Shown here: in pieces, positions 56,348-64,000 of the stretch
Position numbering within the stretch: position 1 is the stretch's first letter
How the letters are laid out: each line of letters starts with the position of its first letter
Assembly: GCF_023149035.1 (NCBI RefSeq)
Contig: NZ_JAHXMY010000001.1
Coordinates: 806,001 to 870,000, forward strand
Length of the DNA: 64,000 nucleotides
DNA from: Microbacterium sp. EYE_78
GTDB taxonomy: Bacteria; Actinomycetota; Actinomycetes; Actinomycetales; Microbacteriaceae
Reading direction: 5' to 3'
Translations under genes and position numbers: made by a program
The notes under the pieces: model-generated
Database searches by the model: none
What the model saw: only the letters and a program-made list of their open reading frames with translations
Told to the model about the DNA's origin: nothing

Positions 56348-57393
56348 TGGCCAAGCGAACCGGACTGGGCCGAGGTATCGGCGCCCTGATCCCCACCTCC
56401 TCCGAATCTGCAGAGGCTCGGCCCGTCGACGTCTTCTTCCCGGGCGCCTCGCTGACCGAGAAGAACAAGGCGAAGGCCGAGTCGAACGGGGCGGGGGATG
56501 CCTCGGAGGTCACGGTCGCCGTCGATGCGCCGCCGGCTGCGCCGGACGAAGCCCCGGAACGGGAGGAGGCGACCCCGGACCTCGTCGTCATCCCGGGGAT
56601 GCGCCTCATCGAGGTCGATCCTCAGTCGATCGTCCCGAACCCGCGCCAGCCGCGGTCGAACTTCGATCCCGATGATCTTGCTGAGCTCGTGCACAGCGTC
56701 CGCGAGTTCGGCGTGCTGCAGCCGGTCGTCGTCCGGCGCAACGACGACGGGGACTACGAGCTCATCATGGGTGAGCGTCGCACCCGAGCAGCGCGCGAGG
56801 CGGGTCTCGCCAGCATCCCGGCTGTCCTTCGCGAGACCGAGGATGAGAACCTCCTGCGCGACGCGCTGCTCGAGAACCTGCACCGTTCGCAGTTGAACCC
56901 CCTCGAGGAAGCCTCCGCCTATGCGCAGCTGCTCGAGGACTTCGGGATCACGCAGGAGGAGCTCGCGACCCGCATCGGGCGGTCCCGCCCGCAGATCAGC
57001 AACACCATCCGTCTGCTGAAGCTCCCCGTGCCGGTGCAGCAGCGGGTCGCCGCCGGCGTCCTGAGCGCCGGCCACGCTCGCGCAATCCTGTCGGTCGACG
57101 ACCCTGATGGCATGCAGCGGCTGGCGGACAAGATCGTCAACGAGGATCTGTCGGTCCGAGCGGCCGAGGCCGCGGCGAAGACCATCGGCAACCGCGTGCG
57201 CCCGCTCCCGAAGGCGGGCACGCGTCGCGCGCACCTGGATGACGTGGCCGATCGTCTTGGTGACCGTCTGAACACGAAGGTCCGCATCGCCCTCAGCGCT
57301 CGGAAAGGCCAGATCAGCATCGATTTTGCGACGATCCAGGATCTCAACCGGATCCTTGGCGAGCTCGGCGAGACGGAGTACGGCGCAGTCTGA
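56347..57393 (+). CDS. parB: Chromosome-partitioning CTPase ParB
   Basis: 348 residues. The short N-terminal ParA-contact region is AKRTGLGRGIGALIP. A variable acidic linker follows, then the CTP-binding segment (ELVHSVREFGVLQPVVVRR and IMGERRTRAAREAGL), the parS-reading helix-turn-helix (TQEELATRIGRSRPQISNTI) and a C-terminal dimer domain. It loads at parS and slides as a CTP clamp. With nine sites near the gene, it probably forms a dense complex over this locus. Confidence 0.96.
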   Translation: MAKRTGLGRGIGALIPTSSESAEARPVDVFFPGASLTEKNKAKAESNGAGDASEVTVAVDAPPAAPDEAPEREEATPDLVVIPGMRLIEVDPQSIVPNPRQPRSNFDPDDLAELVHSVREFGVLQPVVVRRNDDGDYELIMGERRTRAAREAGLASIPAVLRETEDENLLRDALLENLHRSQLNPLEEASAYAQLLEDFGITQEELATRIGRSRPQISNTIRLLKLPVPVQQRVAAGVLSAGHARAILSVDDPDGMQRLADKIVNEDLSVRAAEAAAKTIGNRVRPLPKAGTRRAHLDDVADRLGDRLNTKVRIALSARKGQISIDFATIQDLNRILGELGETEYGAV

Positions 57394-57432
57394 CGTCCTC
57401 GTCGGCACCGCCTCGACGACCGCGTCGGCGCG

Positions 57433-57438
57433 TAGGCT
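57433..57438 (+). promoter_or_regulatory. Leaderless -10 of the gene after parB
   Basis: TAGGCT, six bases before GTG 57445. Confidence 0.6.
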
Positions 57439-57444
57439 GGGAGG

Positions 57445-57780
57445 GTGACCGACACTCCGAACCTGCCGAGACGCGCCAGTCTCGAAGTGTTGCGCGCGGA
57501 GGCGTCGGATGAGCTCTCGGTCCTGGTGGAGGAGCGATTGCGTGACGGCGAGGATCCCTGGGACTTCATGGAGGACCTCCCCAGCGTCGATGAACTCGTC
57601 GTCCTGACGCTCCGTGCCGAGAACATCGCCGCCGACGGCGGCCAGCGTCCGACGCAGTCCCGGAACTACCGCGTCCTGCGGCAGATCGCGCTCGACTACC
57701 CGGCGCTCAGCACGGCCGTGTGGCGGCTTCTGGGCAGCGAGCCGCACCGCACCTGGAACGTCTCGGTCCGCGCGTCCTGA
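57445..57780 (+). CDS. Small acidic soluble protein after parB, unrecognised
   Basis: 111 residues from GTG 57445. It begins ASLEVLRAEASDELSVLVEE and contains WDFMEDLPSVDELVVLTLRA and QSRNYRVLRQIALDYPALST. No membrane segment or catalytic motif stands out. Predicted mostly helical. It has its own TAGGCT promoter rather than a coupled start with parB. The stop is 11 bases before the outermost parS site, which suggests a conserved place in the par locus. Function unknown. Confidence 0.8.
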   Translation: MTDTPNLPRRASLEVLRAEASDELSVLVEERLRDGEDPWDFMEDLPSVDELVVLTLRAENIAADGGQRPTQSRNYRVLRQIALDYPALSTAVWRLLGSEPHRTWNVSVRAS

Positions 57781-57791
57781 CCCCCGTGGGA

Positions 57792-57807
57792 TGTTCCACG
57801 TGAAACA
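57792..57807. other. parS: Outer parS site (15 of 16)
   Basis: TGTTCCACGTGAAACA, one base off consensus, in the gap between the two unrecognised genes after parB. Confidence 0.85.
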
Positions 57808-57823
57808 CGTCGTCTCGTCTCCG

Positions 57824-57829
57824 TAGGCT
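57824..57829 (+). promoter_or_regulatory. Leaderless -10 of the 57836 gene
   Basis: TAGGCT, six bases before GTG 57836 and 17 bases after a parS site, so ParB spreading could affect this promoter. Confidence 0.6.
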
Positions 57830-57835
57830 CGACAC

Positions 57836-59056
57836 GTGGACCCTGCTGACCTCCTCGCGGCCGATCTCACCATCACGCCCGCGCCGCGGCCGGCAGCGAT
57901 CGCGGACGCGCTGCGCGATCGCCGCATCCCCGGTGTCGTCGGGGCGTCGTCCGCGACCGTCGCGGTCACCCTGGACGGACGACTGGTCGTGATGGATGCC
58001 GACGGTCACCTCGCGGCGACAGATGCTGACCCGGTGGTCGCTGCCCTTGCGGCTCGCTGGGGCGCCGACGTCATCCTCGACGGGGAGACGATCTTCGCAG
58101 CGGCGTCGGGCGGCGCGAGAACCGACGCTGAGACGCGCAGCCAGGACGGCGTCGAGATGCGCAGCCAGGACGGCGCCGACCGCGTCTACATCGTCCGCGG
58201 CGAGCTCCCCGCCGATCCCGCGCGGCGCCTCGAGCTGGTAGCGCAACTGGAGGCATCCGTCAGCATCGTCACCGTCGACGGCGTGCACCTCGTGGTTGGT
58301 CACTCGCCGGTCCGGGACTACTGGCCACCAGCCCAGCGACCGGTCATCGTCCTCGAGCGAGGAGGGGAGGGCCTCCGGCTGGAGGTCTACAGTCGCACGG
58401 CGCTCACCGTCGGCGGGGTGCGGGATCGCCTGGCGATGCGCGGGATCCCCGACATCGAGGCGACGTGGCCGGCTGCCGTGACCCCGGTCCTCGAAGACTC
58501 CGGCGCAGACCGGCGCGACGTCCGGGACGTGCAGCGGATGCTGCGCGGCGGCCGGGTGCGCATCGGGACCGTGACGGGCGATCACCCCGACCCCGCCGCT
58601 GCGCTGGCCGAGGTCGGTGCGACAGCCGCCGACCTGGCACGACTCGCGCGACACGGCGGTGAAGAACTGCTGGTGAACGCGATCGGAGACGTGCTCGGCC
58701 TGCCAGCGGAGGCCGCGGACCTGCTGCTCCGTCGGATGCGCGTCGACGATCTGCCCGGAGCGCAGCACATCGAGCGCACGGGGGCGGCGCGGATCGTGTG
58801 GGAGCAGGTCATGTCCCCGCCCGCCGGGGCATCGCTCTGGCGTCGCTGGCGGCGTCTGGCGTTCACGAGGCCTCGTCTGGCCGCGACGCTGACGGTCATC
58901 GAGGCGGGTCTCACGGCGGCACTGATCGCGTACCTGCTGTGGGCCTCGCCCGCCGCGCCGTGGAACGTGGTGCTGTGGATTGCGGCATCCGTGCTCGTGG
59001 TCGACGTCGCGACCGACGTCATCGTGCTCCTCGCGATCCGACGACGTCGCGACTGA
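57836..59056 (+). CDS. Two-helix C-terminal membrane protein, unrecognised
   Basis: 406 residues from GTG 57836. The first 340 residues are soluble and Asp/Ala/Arg-rich, with two similar alpha/beta-looking halves (for example VTLDGRLVVMDADGHLAATD and VIVLERGGEGLRLEVYSRTA). Two membrane helices close the protein (about 347-370 and 375-398). It contains an eight-residue in-frame tandem duplication (RSQDG core). No known domain is recognised. It is a single gene beside the par locus, followed by a strong terminator. Confidence 0.82.
   Translation: MDPADLLAADLTITPAPRPAAIADALRDRRIPGVVGASSATVAVTLDGRLVVMDADGHLAATDADPVVAALAARWGADVILDGETIFAAASGGARTDAETRSQDGVEMRSQDGADRVYIVRGELPADPARRLELVAQLEASVSIVTVDGVHLVVGHSPVRDYWPPAQRPVIVLERGGEGLRLEVYSRTALTVGGVRDRLAMRGIPDIEATWPAAVTPVLEDSGADRRDVRDVQRMLRGGRVRIGTVTGDHPDPAAALAEVGATAADLARLARHGGEELLVNAIGDVLGLPAEAADLLLRRMRVDDLPGAQHIERTGAARIVWEQVMSPPAGASLWRRWRRLAFTRPRLAATLTVIEAGLTAALIAYLLWASPAAPWNVVLWIAASVLVVDVATDVIVLLAIRRRRD
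58130..58177 (+). repeat. 24-base in-frame tandem duplication
   Basis: Two 24-base units (58130-58153 and 58154-58177) differ at two positions and encode ETRSQDGV and EMRSQDGA. Recent slippage is likely. Confidence 0.85.
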
Positions 59057-59060
59057 CACG

Positions 59061-59099
59061 CCGAAGGGCCCGGCGACCGTGGTCGCGCGGGCCCTTCGG
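59061..59099. terminator. Strong two-way terminator
   Basis: CCGAAGGGCCCG and CGGGCCCTTCGG form a perfect 12-pair stem with a 15-base loop, between the convergent 57836 gene and trxA. No T-run follows, as is common in high-GC actinobacteria. Confidence 0.85.
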
Positions 59100-59109
59100 A
59101 GCGAAGTGC

Positions 59110-59433
59110 TCAGCCGATGTAGTCGGCGAGGTCCTGCTGGAGCGCGTGCTTCGGCTTCGCGCCGATGATGGTCTTCTCGACCTCGCCCTTGTTGAACACC
59201 TTCATCGCCGGGATCGACGTGATCTGGTACTCCATCGCGAGCTGCGGGTTCTCGTCGACGTTGAGCTTGAGGACCGTGATCTTCTCGGGGTTCTCAGCCT
59301 GGATCTCGTCGAGGATCGGGCTCACCATGCGACAGGGGCCGCACCACGCCGCCCAGAAGTCCACCAGGACGGGGCCTTCGGCGTTGATGACGTCCTGCTG
59401 CCAGGTGCTCTCACTCGTGGCCTTGGCGGTCAT
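59110..59433 (-). CDS. trxA: Thioredoxin
   Basis: 107 residues, one thioredoxin fold with redox-active WCGPC in FWAAWCGPCRMVSPIL and the cis-proline in TSIPAMKVFNKGE. GGAG (in GAAGGAGAC) precedes ATG 59433. It reduces cytoplasmic disulfides using electrons from the neighbouring TrxB. It lies 74 bases after trxB and is probably co-transcribed. Confidence 0.97.
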   Translation of the reverse strand: MTAKATSESTWQQDVINAEGPVLVDFWAAWCGPCRMVSPILDEIQAENPEKITVLKLNVDENPQLAMEYQITSIPAMKVFNKGEVEKTIIGAKPKHALQQDLADYIG

Positions 59434-59507
59434 ATGTCAGTCTCCTTCGGGGTCGACACGATCGTGTCAGTGGAAGATAACGCGGTGGATGCCGCGGGTG
59501 TTCCCGC

Positions 59508-60500
59508 TCAGGCGACGCCGACCTCGGCGTCCGCGCGGTCCTCGATGAGCGCTTCGGTCGCGGCCGGCGCCCCCGCGTCGCCGCGGGCGGCGAGGTAGTG
59601 CTCGAGGTCGAGCGCCGCGACCGTGCCGCTGCCGGCTGCGGTGACCGCCTGGCGGTAGGTCGGGTCGATGACGTCGCCGGCCGCGAACACACCCGGGACC
59701 GAGGTCTTGGAGGTGCGCCCGTCGACCCAGATCGTGCCGTGCTCGGTGATGTCGAGCACGTTGTGCACCAGGTGCGTGCGGGGGTCGTATCCGATCGCGA
59801 CGAACACGCCGTCGAGGGCGAGGTCGCGCTCGGCGCCGTCGACCGTGTCGCGCAGGCGGACGCCGGAGACGGCGTCGTCACCGAGGATGTCGACGACCTC
59901 GCTGTTCCAGACGAACTCGATCTTCTCGTTCGCCCGCGCACGGTCCTGCATGATCTTCGATGCGCGCAGCTCACCGCGGCGGTGGATGACGTAGACCTTC
60001 GAGGCGAACTTCGTCAGGAACGTCGCCTCCTCCATCGCGGAGTCGCCGCCACCGACGACGGCGATGACCTTCTCGCGGAAGAAGAACCCGTCGCACGTGG
60101 CGCAGTACGAGACGCCGCGGCCCGACAGGCGGGCCTCGCCCTCGATACCGATCTTGCGCGGGGCGGACCCGGTTGCGAACACGACGGCCTCGGCCTCGTG
60201 GGTGTCGCCGCGACCCAGCGTGACGCGCTTGGTGTCGCCGCTGACGTCGAGCGCCGTGACGTCGTCGTAGACGACCTCTGCGCCGAACTTCTCGGCCTGC
60301 TCCTGCATCTTCGTCATGAGGTCGGGGCCCATGATGCCCTCGGGGAAGCCGGGGAAGTTCTCGACCTCGGTCGTGTTCATCAGCTCACCGCCGGCTTCGA
60401 CCGAGCTCGCGATCACGAGGGGGGAGAGGTTGGCGCGCGCCGCGTAGATCGCCGCGGTGTAGCCCGCCGGACCCGATCCGATGATGATGACCTTGCGCAC
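59508..60500 (-). CDS. trxB: Thioredoxin reductase
   Basis: 330 residues from GTG 60500, with GAGAGGA about seven bases upstream. FAD site GSGPAGYTAAIYAARA, redox motif CATCDGFFF, NADPH site GGGDSAMEEATFL, and the C-terminal FAD motif FAAGDVIDPTYRQAVTAAG. It passes electrons from NADPH to thioredoxin. A minus-strand TACCAT at 60552-60557 may be the -10. The trxB-trxA pair next to parAB and murJ is standard for actinobacteria. Confidence 0.97.
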   Translation of the reverse strand: MRKVIIIGSGPAGYTAAIYAARANLSPLVIASSVEAGGELMNTTEVENFPGFPEGIMGPDLMTKMQEQAEKFGAEVVYDDVTALDVSGDTKRVTLGRGDTHEAEAVVFATGSAPRKIGIEGEARLSGRGVSYCATCDGFFFREKVIAVVGGGDSAMEEATFLTKFASKVYVIHRRGELRASKIMQDRARANEKIEFVWNSEVVDILGDDAVSGVRLRDTVDGAERDLALDGVFVAIGYDPRTHLVHNVLDITEHGTIWVDGRTSKTSVPGVFAAGDVIDPTYRQAVTAAGSGTVAALDLEHYLAARGDAGAPAATEALIEDRADAEVGVA

Positions 60501-60585
60501 GTTGAATCCTCTCTTCGTCAGGGCGATGTTCGCGCCCAGACAGTCCAACCAATGGTAGCCGCGTGGCATTCCACGCCGGCGGGGC

Positions 60586-62202
60586 TCACCGCCCGGGCAG
60601 GAACCTCCGGAGCGCACGCCCCGCCGGGGCCAGCTCGGGGGTGCGGAAGAGGGCGAGGATGGCGGCGTAGACGAAGAGCGTCACCCCGCCGATGAGGGCC
60701 GCGCCGAGGAAGCCGAGAAGGCGCTCTGACACCGTCCAGCCCTCGACGCCGCCGAGGAGGAGGAATACGCCCCAGCCGGCGGCGGCGGCGGGGATCGCCG
60801 CCATGCCGAACCGCAGGATGCCGCGGAATGCCGCGCCCAGGCCGAGGGGGCCGATCCTGCGCCGCAGGAGGGTGATCGCGAGCGCGAACTGCACGATGTT
60901 GGCGACGGACTGCCCGAGGGCGATCGTGACGGCCAACCATTCGAGCGGGAGGATGCCCGCGGTGAGGAGGGCGGAGGCGGCCAACGCCGTGGCGATGACG
61001 ATGACGGCCTGGACGAGCGTGTACAGGAACGGTGTGCGCGTGTCCTTCAGCGCGTAGAACGTGCGCTGCAGGCCGAACTGGAACGACAGCGGCAGCAGTG
61101 CGACGAGGTAGGCGCAGAGCACCCACGCGAAGGCCACGGCGTTGTCGGGGGTCGTGGTGAACAGCCGCGCCAGGGGGACGGCGGCCACCGTCATGGCGGC
61201 GAGGACGCCCACCATGAAGATGCCGACGGTACGGGTGAGGGACGACAGGTCGGCGGTCACGGCATCCGTCCGTCCCTCGGCGACGTGCTCACTCAGCTTC
61301 GTGTAATACGGGGTGCCGAGTGAGAGCACGATGACCGAGAACGGCAGCATGAACAGCAGCCAGGCGTTCTGCAGGGTCGCCCCGGCGGCACCCTCGCCCG
61401 AGGCTGATCCGACGATGTTGACCTGGAACGCGCCGGCGATCTGGCCGACGACGACCATGAGGAACGTCCAGCCGGCGAGCCGCCCGATCTGACGCAGACC
61501 GATACCCCGCCAGCGGAAGTCCGGCCGCACGTGGAGACCGGCGCGACGCCAGAACAGGAACAGGATGCCGGCCTGGATGACGATGCCGAGGGTCGCCGTG
61601 CCGCCCATCAGCGCGATCATGCCCGCGGTCCACCCGCTCGCCGTCTCATACGTCCCGAACAGGGCGATGAAGACGCCGAAGCCGGCGATGGACACGAGGT
61701 TGTTCACGATGGGCGACCAGGCGAACGGTCCGAAGATGCGGCGCGCGTTCAACACCTCGCCCACCAGGGCGTACAGGCCGTAGAACAGCAGCTGCGGGAG
61801 GCACCAGTAGGCCAGGGCGAGGGTCAGCGACTTCGCCTCTGCGGTGAACTTGCCGGCGTAGATCTCGACGAGCAGAGGCGCGGCGACGACAGCCGCCGCC
61901 GTGACGACGGCGAGGGCGAGCACGCCGAGGGTCAGGAGCTTCGAGACGAACGCGCTGCCGCGGTCGTCATGGGTCTTCACGGCCTTCACGATCTGCGGCA
62001 CGATCACGCCCGCGAGGAGGCCGGACGAGATGAGGGCGAAGACCGAGTTGGGCAGCTGGTTCGCCACGGCGAACGAGTCGGCGGCTTTCGCGCCGACGGT
62101 GCCCACCGCGATGGTCAGCACGATGTTGCGGATGAGCCCCGTGATCCGCGACGCCATCGTCCCGGCCGCGACGGTCGCGCTCGCGCGCCCGAGACCGGCC
62201 AT
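60586..62202 (-). CDS. murJ: Lipid II flippase MurJ (MviN family)
   Basis: 538 residues from ATG 62202, which overlaps the upstream stop as TGATG. About 14 membrane helices; the start GRASATVAAGTMASRITGLI and the segment VANQLPNSVFALISSGLLAG are typical of MurJ. It flips lipid II to the outer face for the SEDS/PBP machinery. Unlike mycobacterial MurJ there is no long C-terminal pseudokinase and binding domain; the protein ends RRFLPGR. FhaA of the same window is its expected partner only if such a tail exists elsewhere. Confidence 0.94.
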   Translation of the reverse strand: MAGLGRASATVAAGTMASRITGLIRNIVLTIAVGTVGAKAADSFAVANQLPNSVFALISSGLLAGVIVPQIVKAVKTHDDRGSAFVSKLLTLGVLALAVVTAAAVVAAPLLVEIYAGKFTAEAKSLTLALAYWCLPQLLFYGLYALVGEVLNARRIFGPFAWSPIVNNLVSIAGFGVFIALFGTYETASGWTAGMIALMGGTATLGIVIQAGILFLFWRRAGLHVRPDFRWRGIGLRQIGRLAGWTFLMVVVGQIAGAFQVNIVGSASGEGAAGATLQNAWLLFMLPFSVIVLSLGTPYYTKLSEHVAEGRTDAVTADLSSLTRTVGIFMVGVLAAMTVAAVPLARLFTTTPDNAVAFAWVLCAYLVALLPLSFQFGLQRTFYALKDTRTPFLYTLVQAVIVIATALAASALLTAGILPLEWLAVTIALGQSVANIVQFALAITLLRRRIGPLGLGAAFRGILRFGMAAIPAAAAGWGVFLLLGGVEGWTVSERLLGFLGAALIGGVTLFVYAAILALFRTPELAPAGRALRRFLPGR

Positions 62203-64000
62203 CAGGAGACCATCTCGAGGAGGCGGCGACGGCGGCGACGCACGGTGCGGACGACGCCGAAGACCAGGAGGCCCGAGACGAGGACGGAGAGGATGACGAT
62301 GGCCACCGATTCCCATTCGGCCCGCACCGAGACCGCGACCCGCTCGGTGTCGCCGAGGATCACGCCGGTGGGGCTTCGCAGTTCGAGGTCGACGGAGGAC
62401 TCCCCGCTGCCGACGAGGGCGGTCACGGGCACTTCGACGCGGGTGGTCTGCTGTGCGCCGACCTCGACCGGCGTCTGGCCGGTGATGACGAGGCGGGCAT
62501 CGTTCGGTTCGGCGCGCAGGTCGACGCGGGCAGGCCACGGCAGGTCGTTGCGGACCGTGAAGACGAGCGCCGCGCTGGAGCCTGCCAGGGTGATGTCGCC
62601 GGCGAGGACGAGCGCGACGCCGTCCGTCCAGGTGGCGATGCGCTCGCGCTGCGCAGCGAGGGCTTCGGCCCATCCCTCGGGGTCGTCGAGCCACGCGTTG
62701 CCCATCAGCTGCATCTCGGTCGCCCGCTCCGACGACAGGACGACGGACGGGTCGTCGAGCACCGACGAGACGCGGATGAGGCCCGGCTGCGCGTCGCGGA
62801 AGGCCTCGAGGGCCGCGACGCGGTCGGCGTCGGGCGCCACGTCGTCGAGCTCCACGACGTCGGCGGGCGTCGCCAGCAGATCGCTGAGACCCGTGGCATC
62901 CCGACCGGGCAGGTCGGTTGCGGCACGGATCGTCTCGCTGAGCGCCGCGGACGAGCGGCCGGTCGCTCGATCGACCGTGACGAGGAGCGGCTCGCGCGGT
63001 GACCCGAGCGTCGCGCGAGCTGTGACCTGGGCCAGGAGCGCCGCGCGGTTCGTTCGGGCGTCCGTCGTCGACGCCTCTTCGAGCAGGCCGGACAACCGGT
63101 CGTCGTACACGAGGAGGTCGGCGCCGCTTGCGCGGGCGTGGACGGCCGCTTCCGAGCGGACGACGGAGCTCGGCACCAGCGTGACGGGTGCGTCCTCCGC
63201 TCCCGTCAGCGCGCCGAGCGCCGCGACCGTCGCTGCCCCCGCTGTGCCGGTCGCGGGCCAGAACACGCTGTCGCGCCCTGCGCCAATGTCGGTCAGTTCG
63301 TCGAGGGTCGGCAACGTCGGCACGGCGGGCGTCGGCGTGGGGGCGGGCGTCGCGTCGTCGTCGGGTGCGGGTGCGGTGAAATTCGCCGGGTCGAGGTACG
63401 CCGAGAACGACGGGACTTCGAGCAGGGATGCCCCGTCTGCTGCGACCTGCGAGGCGAGATCGGCGTCGCCGTACTGCAGCGCGAAGCGGTCGTTCGGAAG
63501 GGCCATCAGATCCTCGAGCCATTCGACGGCGTCGGCCGGGGCGGCGGACCCGAGCGCGCGGATCGAGGCGGGCAGGGCGGGGTCGACGGCGAGGATCGCC
63601 GACGTGGCGGTGACCCCGTCGAGGAGCTCGCGGAGGTCGCCGTCCTCCGCCGTGAGCGCGGCGAGGGCGTCGGCGCTGAGCACACCCGTGGACTGCGGTC
63701 CCGCCGAGACGGGGACGACGACGCCGATCGGTGCCGGCGGGTTCGTCACGCCGGGGATGACGACGACCGAACGCGCGCGCGCGGACTCGTCGCCGGTCGT
63801 GTAGGTGCCGCGGATCGGATACACACCGGGTGAGCGGTCCTCCAACCCGGTGTCGGCCGGCGTGATCGAGACGGTCTGGGACACCGCGTCGTCCGCGGGG
63901 ACCTCGGCGATGTCGTCGCGCGACACCTCGTCGAAGCCGCCGTTCGCCGCACCCGCGTCCAGCCAGGAATCCAGGGCGGTCGTCGTGGTCAGGGGCCGTT
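62202..64000 (-). CDS. DUF6049-type secreted/membrane protein, N-terminus beyond window
   Basis: About 599 codons, open to the right edge. The protein is extracytoplasmic and rich in Ala/Asp/Val. It includes a Pro/Thr-rich linker (DDDATPAPTPTPAVPTLPTL). It ends with one membrane helix (AIVILSVLVSGLLVFGVVRT) and an arginine-rich tail (RRRRRLLEMVS). DUF6049 proteins sit just before murJ in many actinobacteria. The TGATG overlap shows coupled translation with murJ. Likely a cell-envelope accessory factor; function not established. Confidence 0.85.
   Translation of the reverse strand, partial: RPLTTTTALDSWLDAGAANGGFDEVSRDDIAEVPADDAVSQTVSITPADTGLEDRSPGVYPIRGTYTTGDESARARSVVVIPGVTNPPAPIGVVVPVSAGPQSTGVLSADALAALTAEDGDLRELLDGVTATSAILAVDPALPASIRALGSAAPADAVEWLEDLMALPNDRFALQYGDADLASQVAADGASLLEVPSFSAYLDPANFTAPAPDDDATPAPTPTPAVPTLPTLDELTDIGAGRDSVFWPATGTAGAATVAALGALTGAEDAPVTLVPSSVVRSEAAVHARASGADLLVYDDRLSGLLEEASTTDARTNRAALLAQVTARATLGSPREPLLVTVDRATGRSSAALSETIRAATDLPGRDATGLSDLLATPADVVELDDVAPDADRVAALEAFRDAQPGLIRVSSVLDDPSVVLSSERATEMQLMGNAWLDDPEGWAEALAAQRERIATWTDGVALVLAGDITLAGSSAALVFTVRNDLPWPARVDLRAEPNDARLVITGQTPVEVGAQQTTRVEVPVTALVGSGESSVDLELRSPTGVILGDTERVAVSVRAEWESVAIVILSVLVSGLLVFGVVRTVRRRRRRLLEMVS

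Noticed and set aside
61531..63804. A 757-codon plus-strand frame over murJ and the DUF6049-type gene.
   Set aside because: Antisense to two recognised genes; the translation is low-complexity Ser/Arg/Thr.

Overview
The window is the chromosomal origin region of a high-GC actinobacterium, most likely Microbacterium or a close relative in Microbacteriaceae. The evidence is the replication-start core (rpmH-rnpA-yidD-yidC-jag-rsmG-parA-parB on one side, dnaA-dnaN-recF-dciA-gyrB-gyrA on the other), NucS, a complete FhaA-FhaB-PstP-RodA-PbpA-PknA-PknB cell-wall kinase locus, CrgA, a class E sortase, and very high third-position GC. All assignments come from reading the sequence. No database search was run.

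Layout. 1-6.9 kb (minus strand): a YtfQRT-YjfF-like sugar ABC importer with two different ATPases and a translationally coupled LacI regulator that runs off the window. 7.2-8.7 kb: argG. 8.7-11.0 kb (minus): a GH35-like beta-galactosidase. 11.1-14.3 kb (plus): TetR regulator, an ATPase-like protein that has lost its Walker A motif, and a YhgE/Pip membrane protein. 14.3-20.5 kb (minus): Mrp Na+/H+ antiporter operon mrpA(B)CDEFG. 20.6-22.9 kb: divergent LacI regulator and MFS transporter. 22.9-25.3 kb: nucS, a HAD phosphatase, a cold-shock protein, a MmcQ/YjbR protein and tRNA-Leu. 25.4-34.4 kb (plus): the FHA/PP2C/RodA/PbpA/PknA/PknB operon. 34.4-39.4 kb: PabA/TrpG-type amidotransferase, small membrane protein, sortase E, CrgA, rhomboid, cyclophilin, an amphipathic protein, YbaK and Nudix. 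39.7-39.9 kb: tRNA-Ile and tRNA-Ala. 40.0-40.7 kb: VIT-family transporter. 40.7-50.6 kb (minus): DUF3566, gyrA, gyrB, dciA, recF, dnaN, oriC, dnaA. 50.9-57.4 kb (plus): rpmH to parB, with a 1.3-kb apparently non-coding stretch rich in parS sites between rsmG and parA. 57.4-59.1 kb: two unrecognised genes. 59.1-64.0 kb (minus): trxA, trxB, murJ and a partial DUF6049-type protein.

The most distinctive signals are at DNA level. At least nine parS or parS-like sites are spread over 4.4 kb around rsmG-parA-parB. DnaA boxes occur both between dnaN and dnaA and in the dnaA leader. A recurring TANNNT hexamer (often TAGGCT) lies 6-7 bases before the start codon of many genes, which suggests leaderless transcripts. 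Several of these promoters carry a palindrome in the spacer, suggesting autoregulated switches. Among proteins, the TetR / degenerate-ABC / YhgE-Pip triad and the twin-ATPase sugar importer are the best candidates for an under-described system. I see no insertion sequence, prophage, CRISPR array or rRNA gene.
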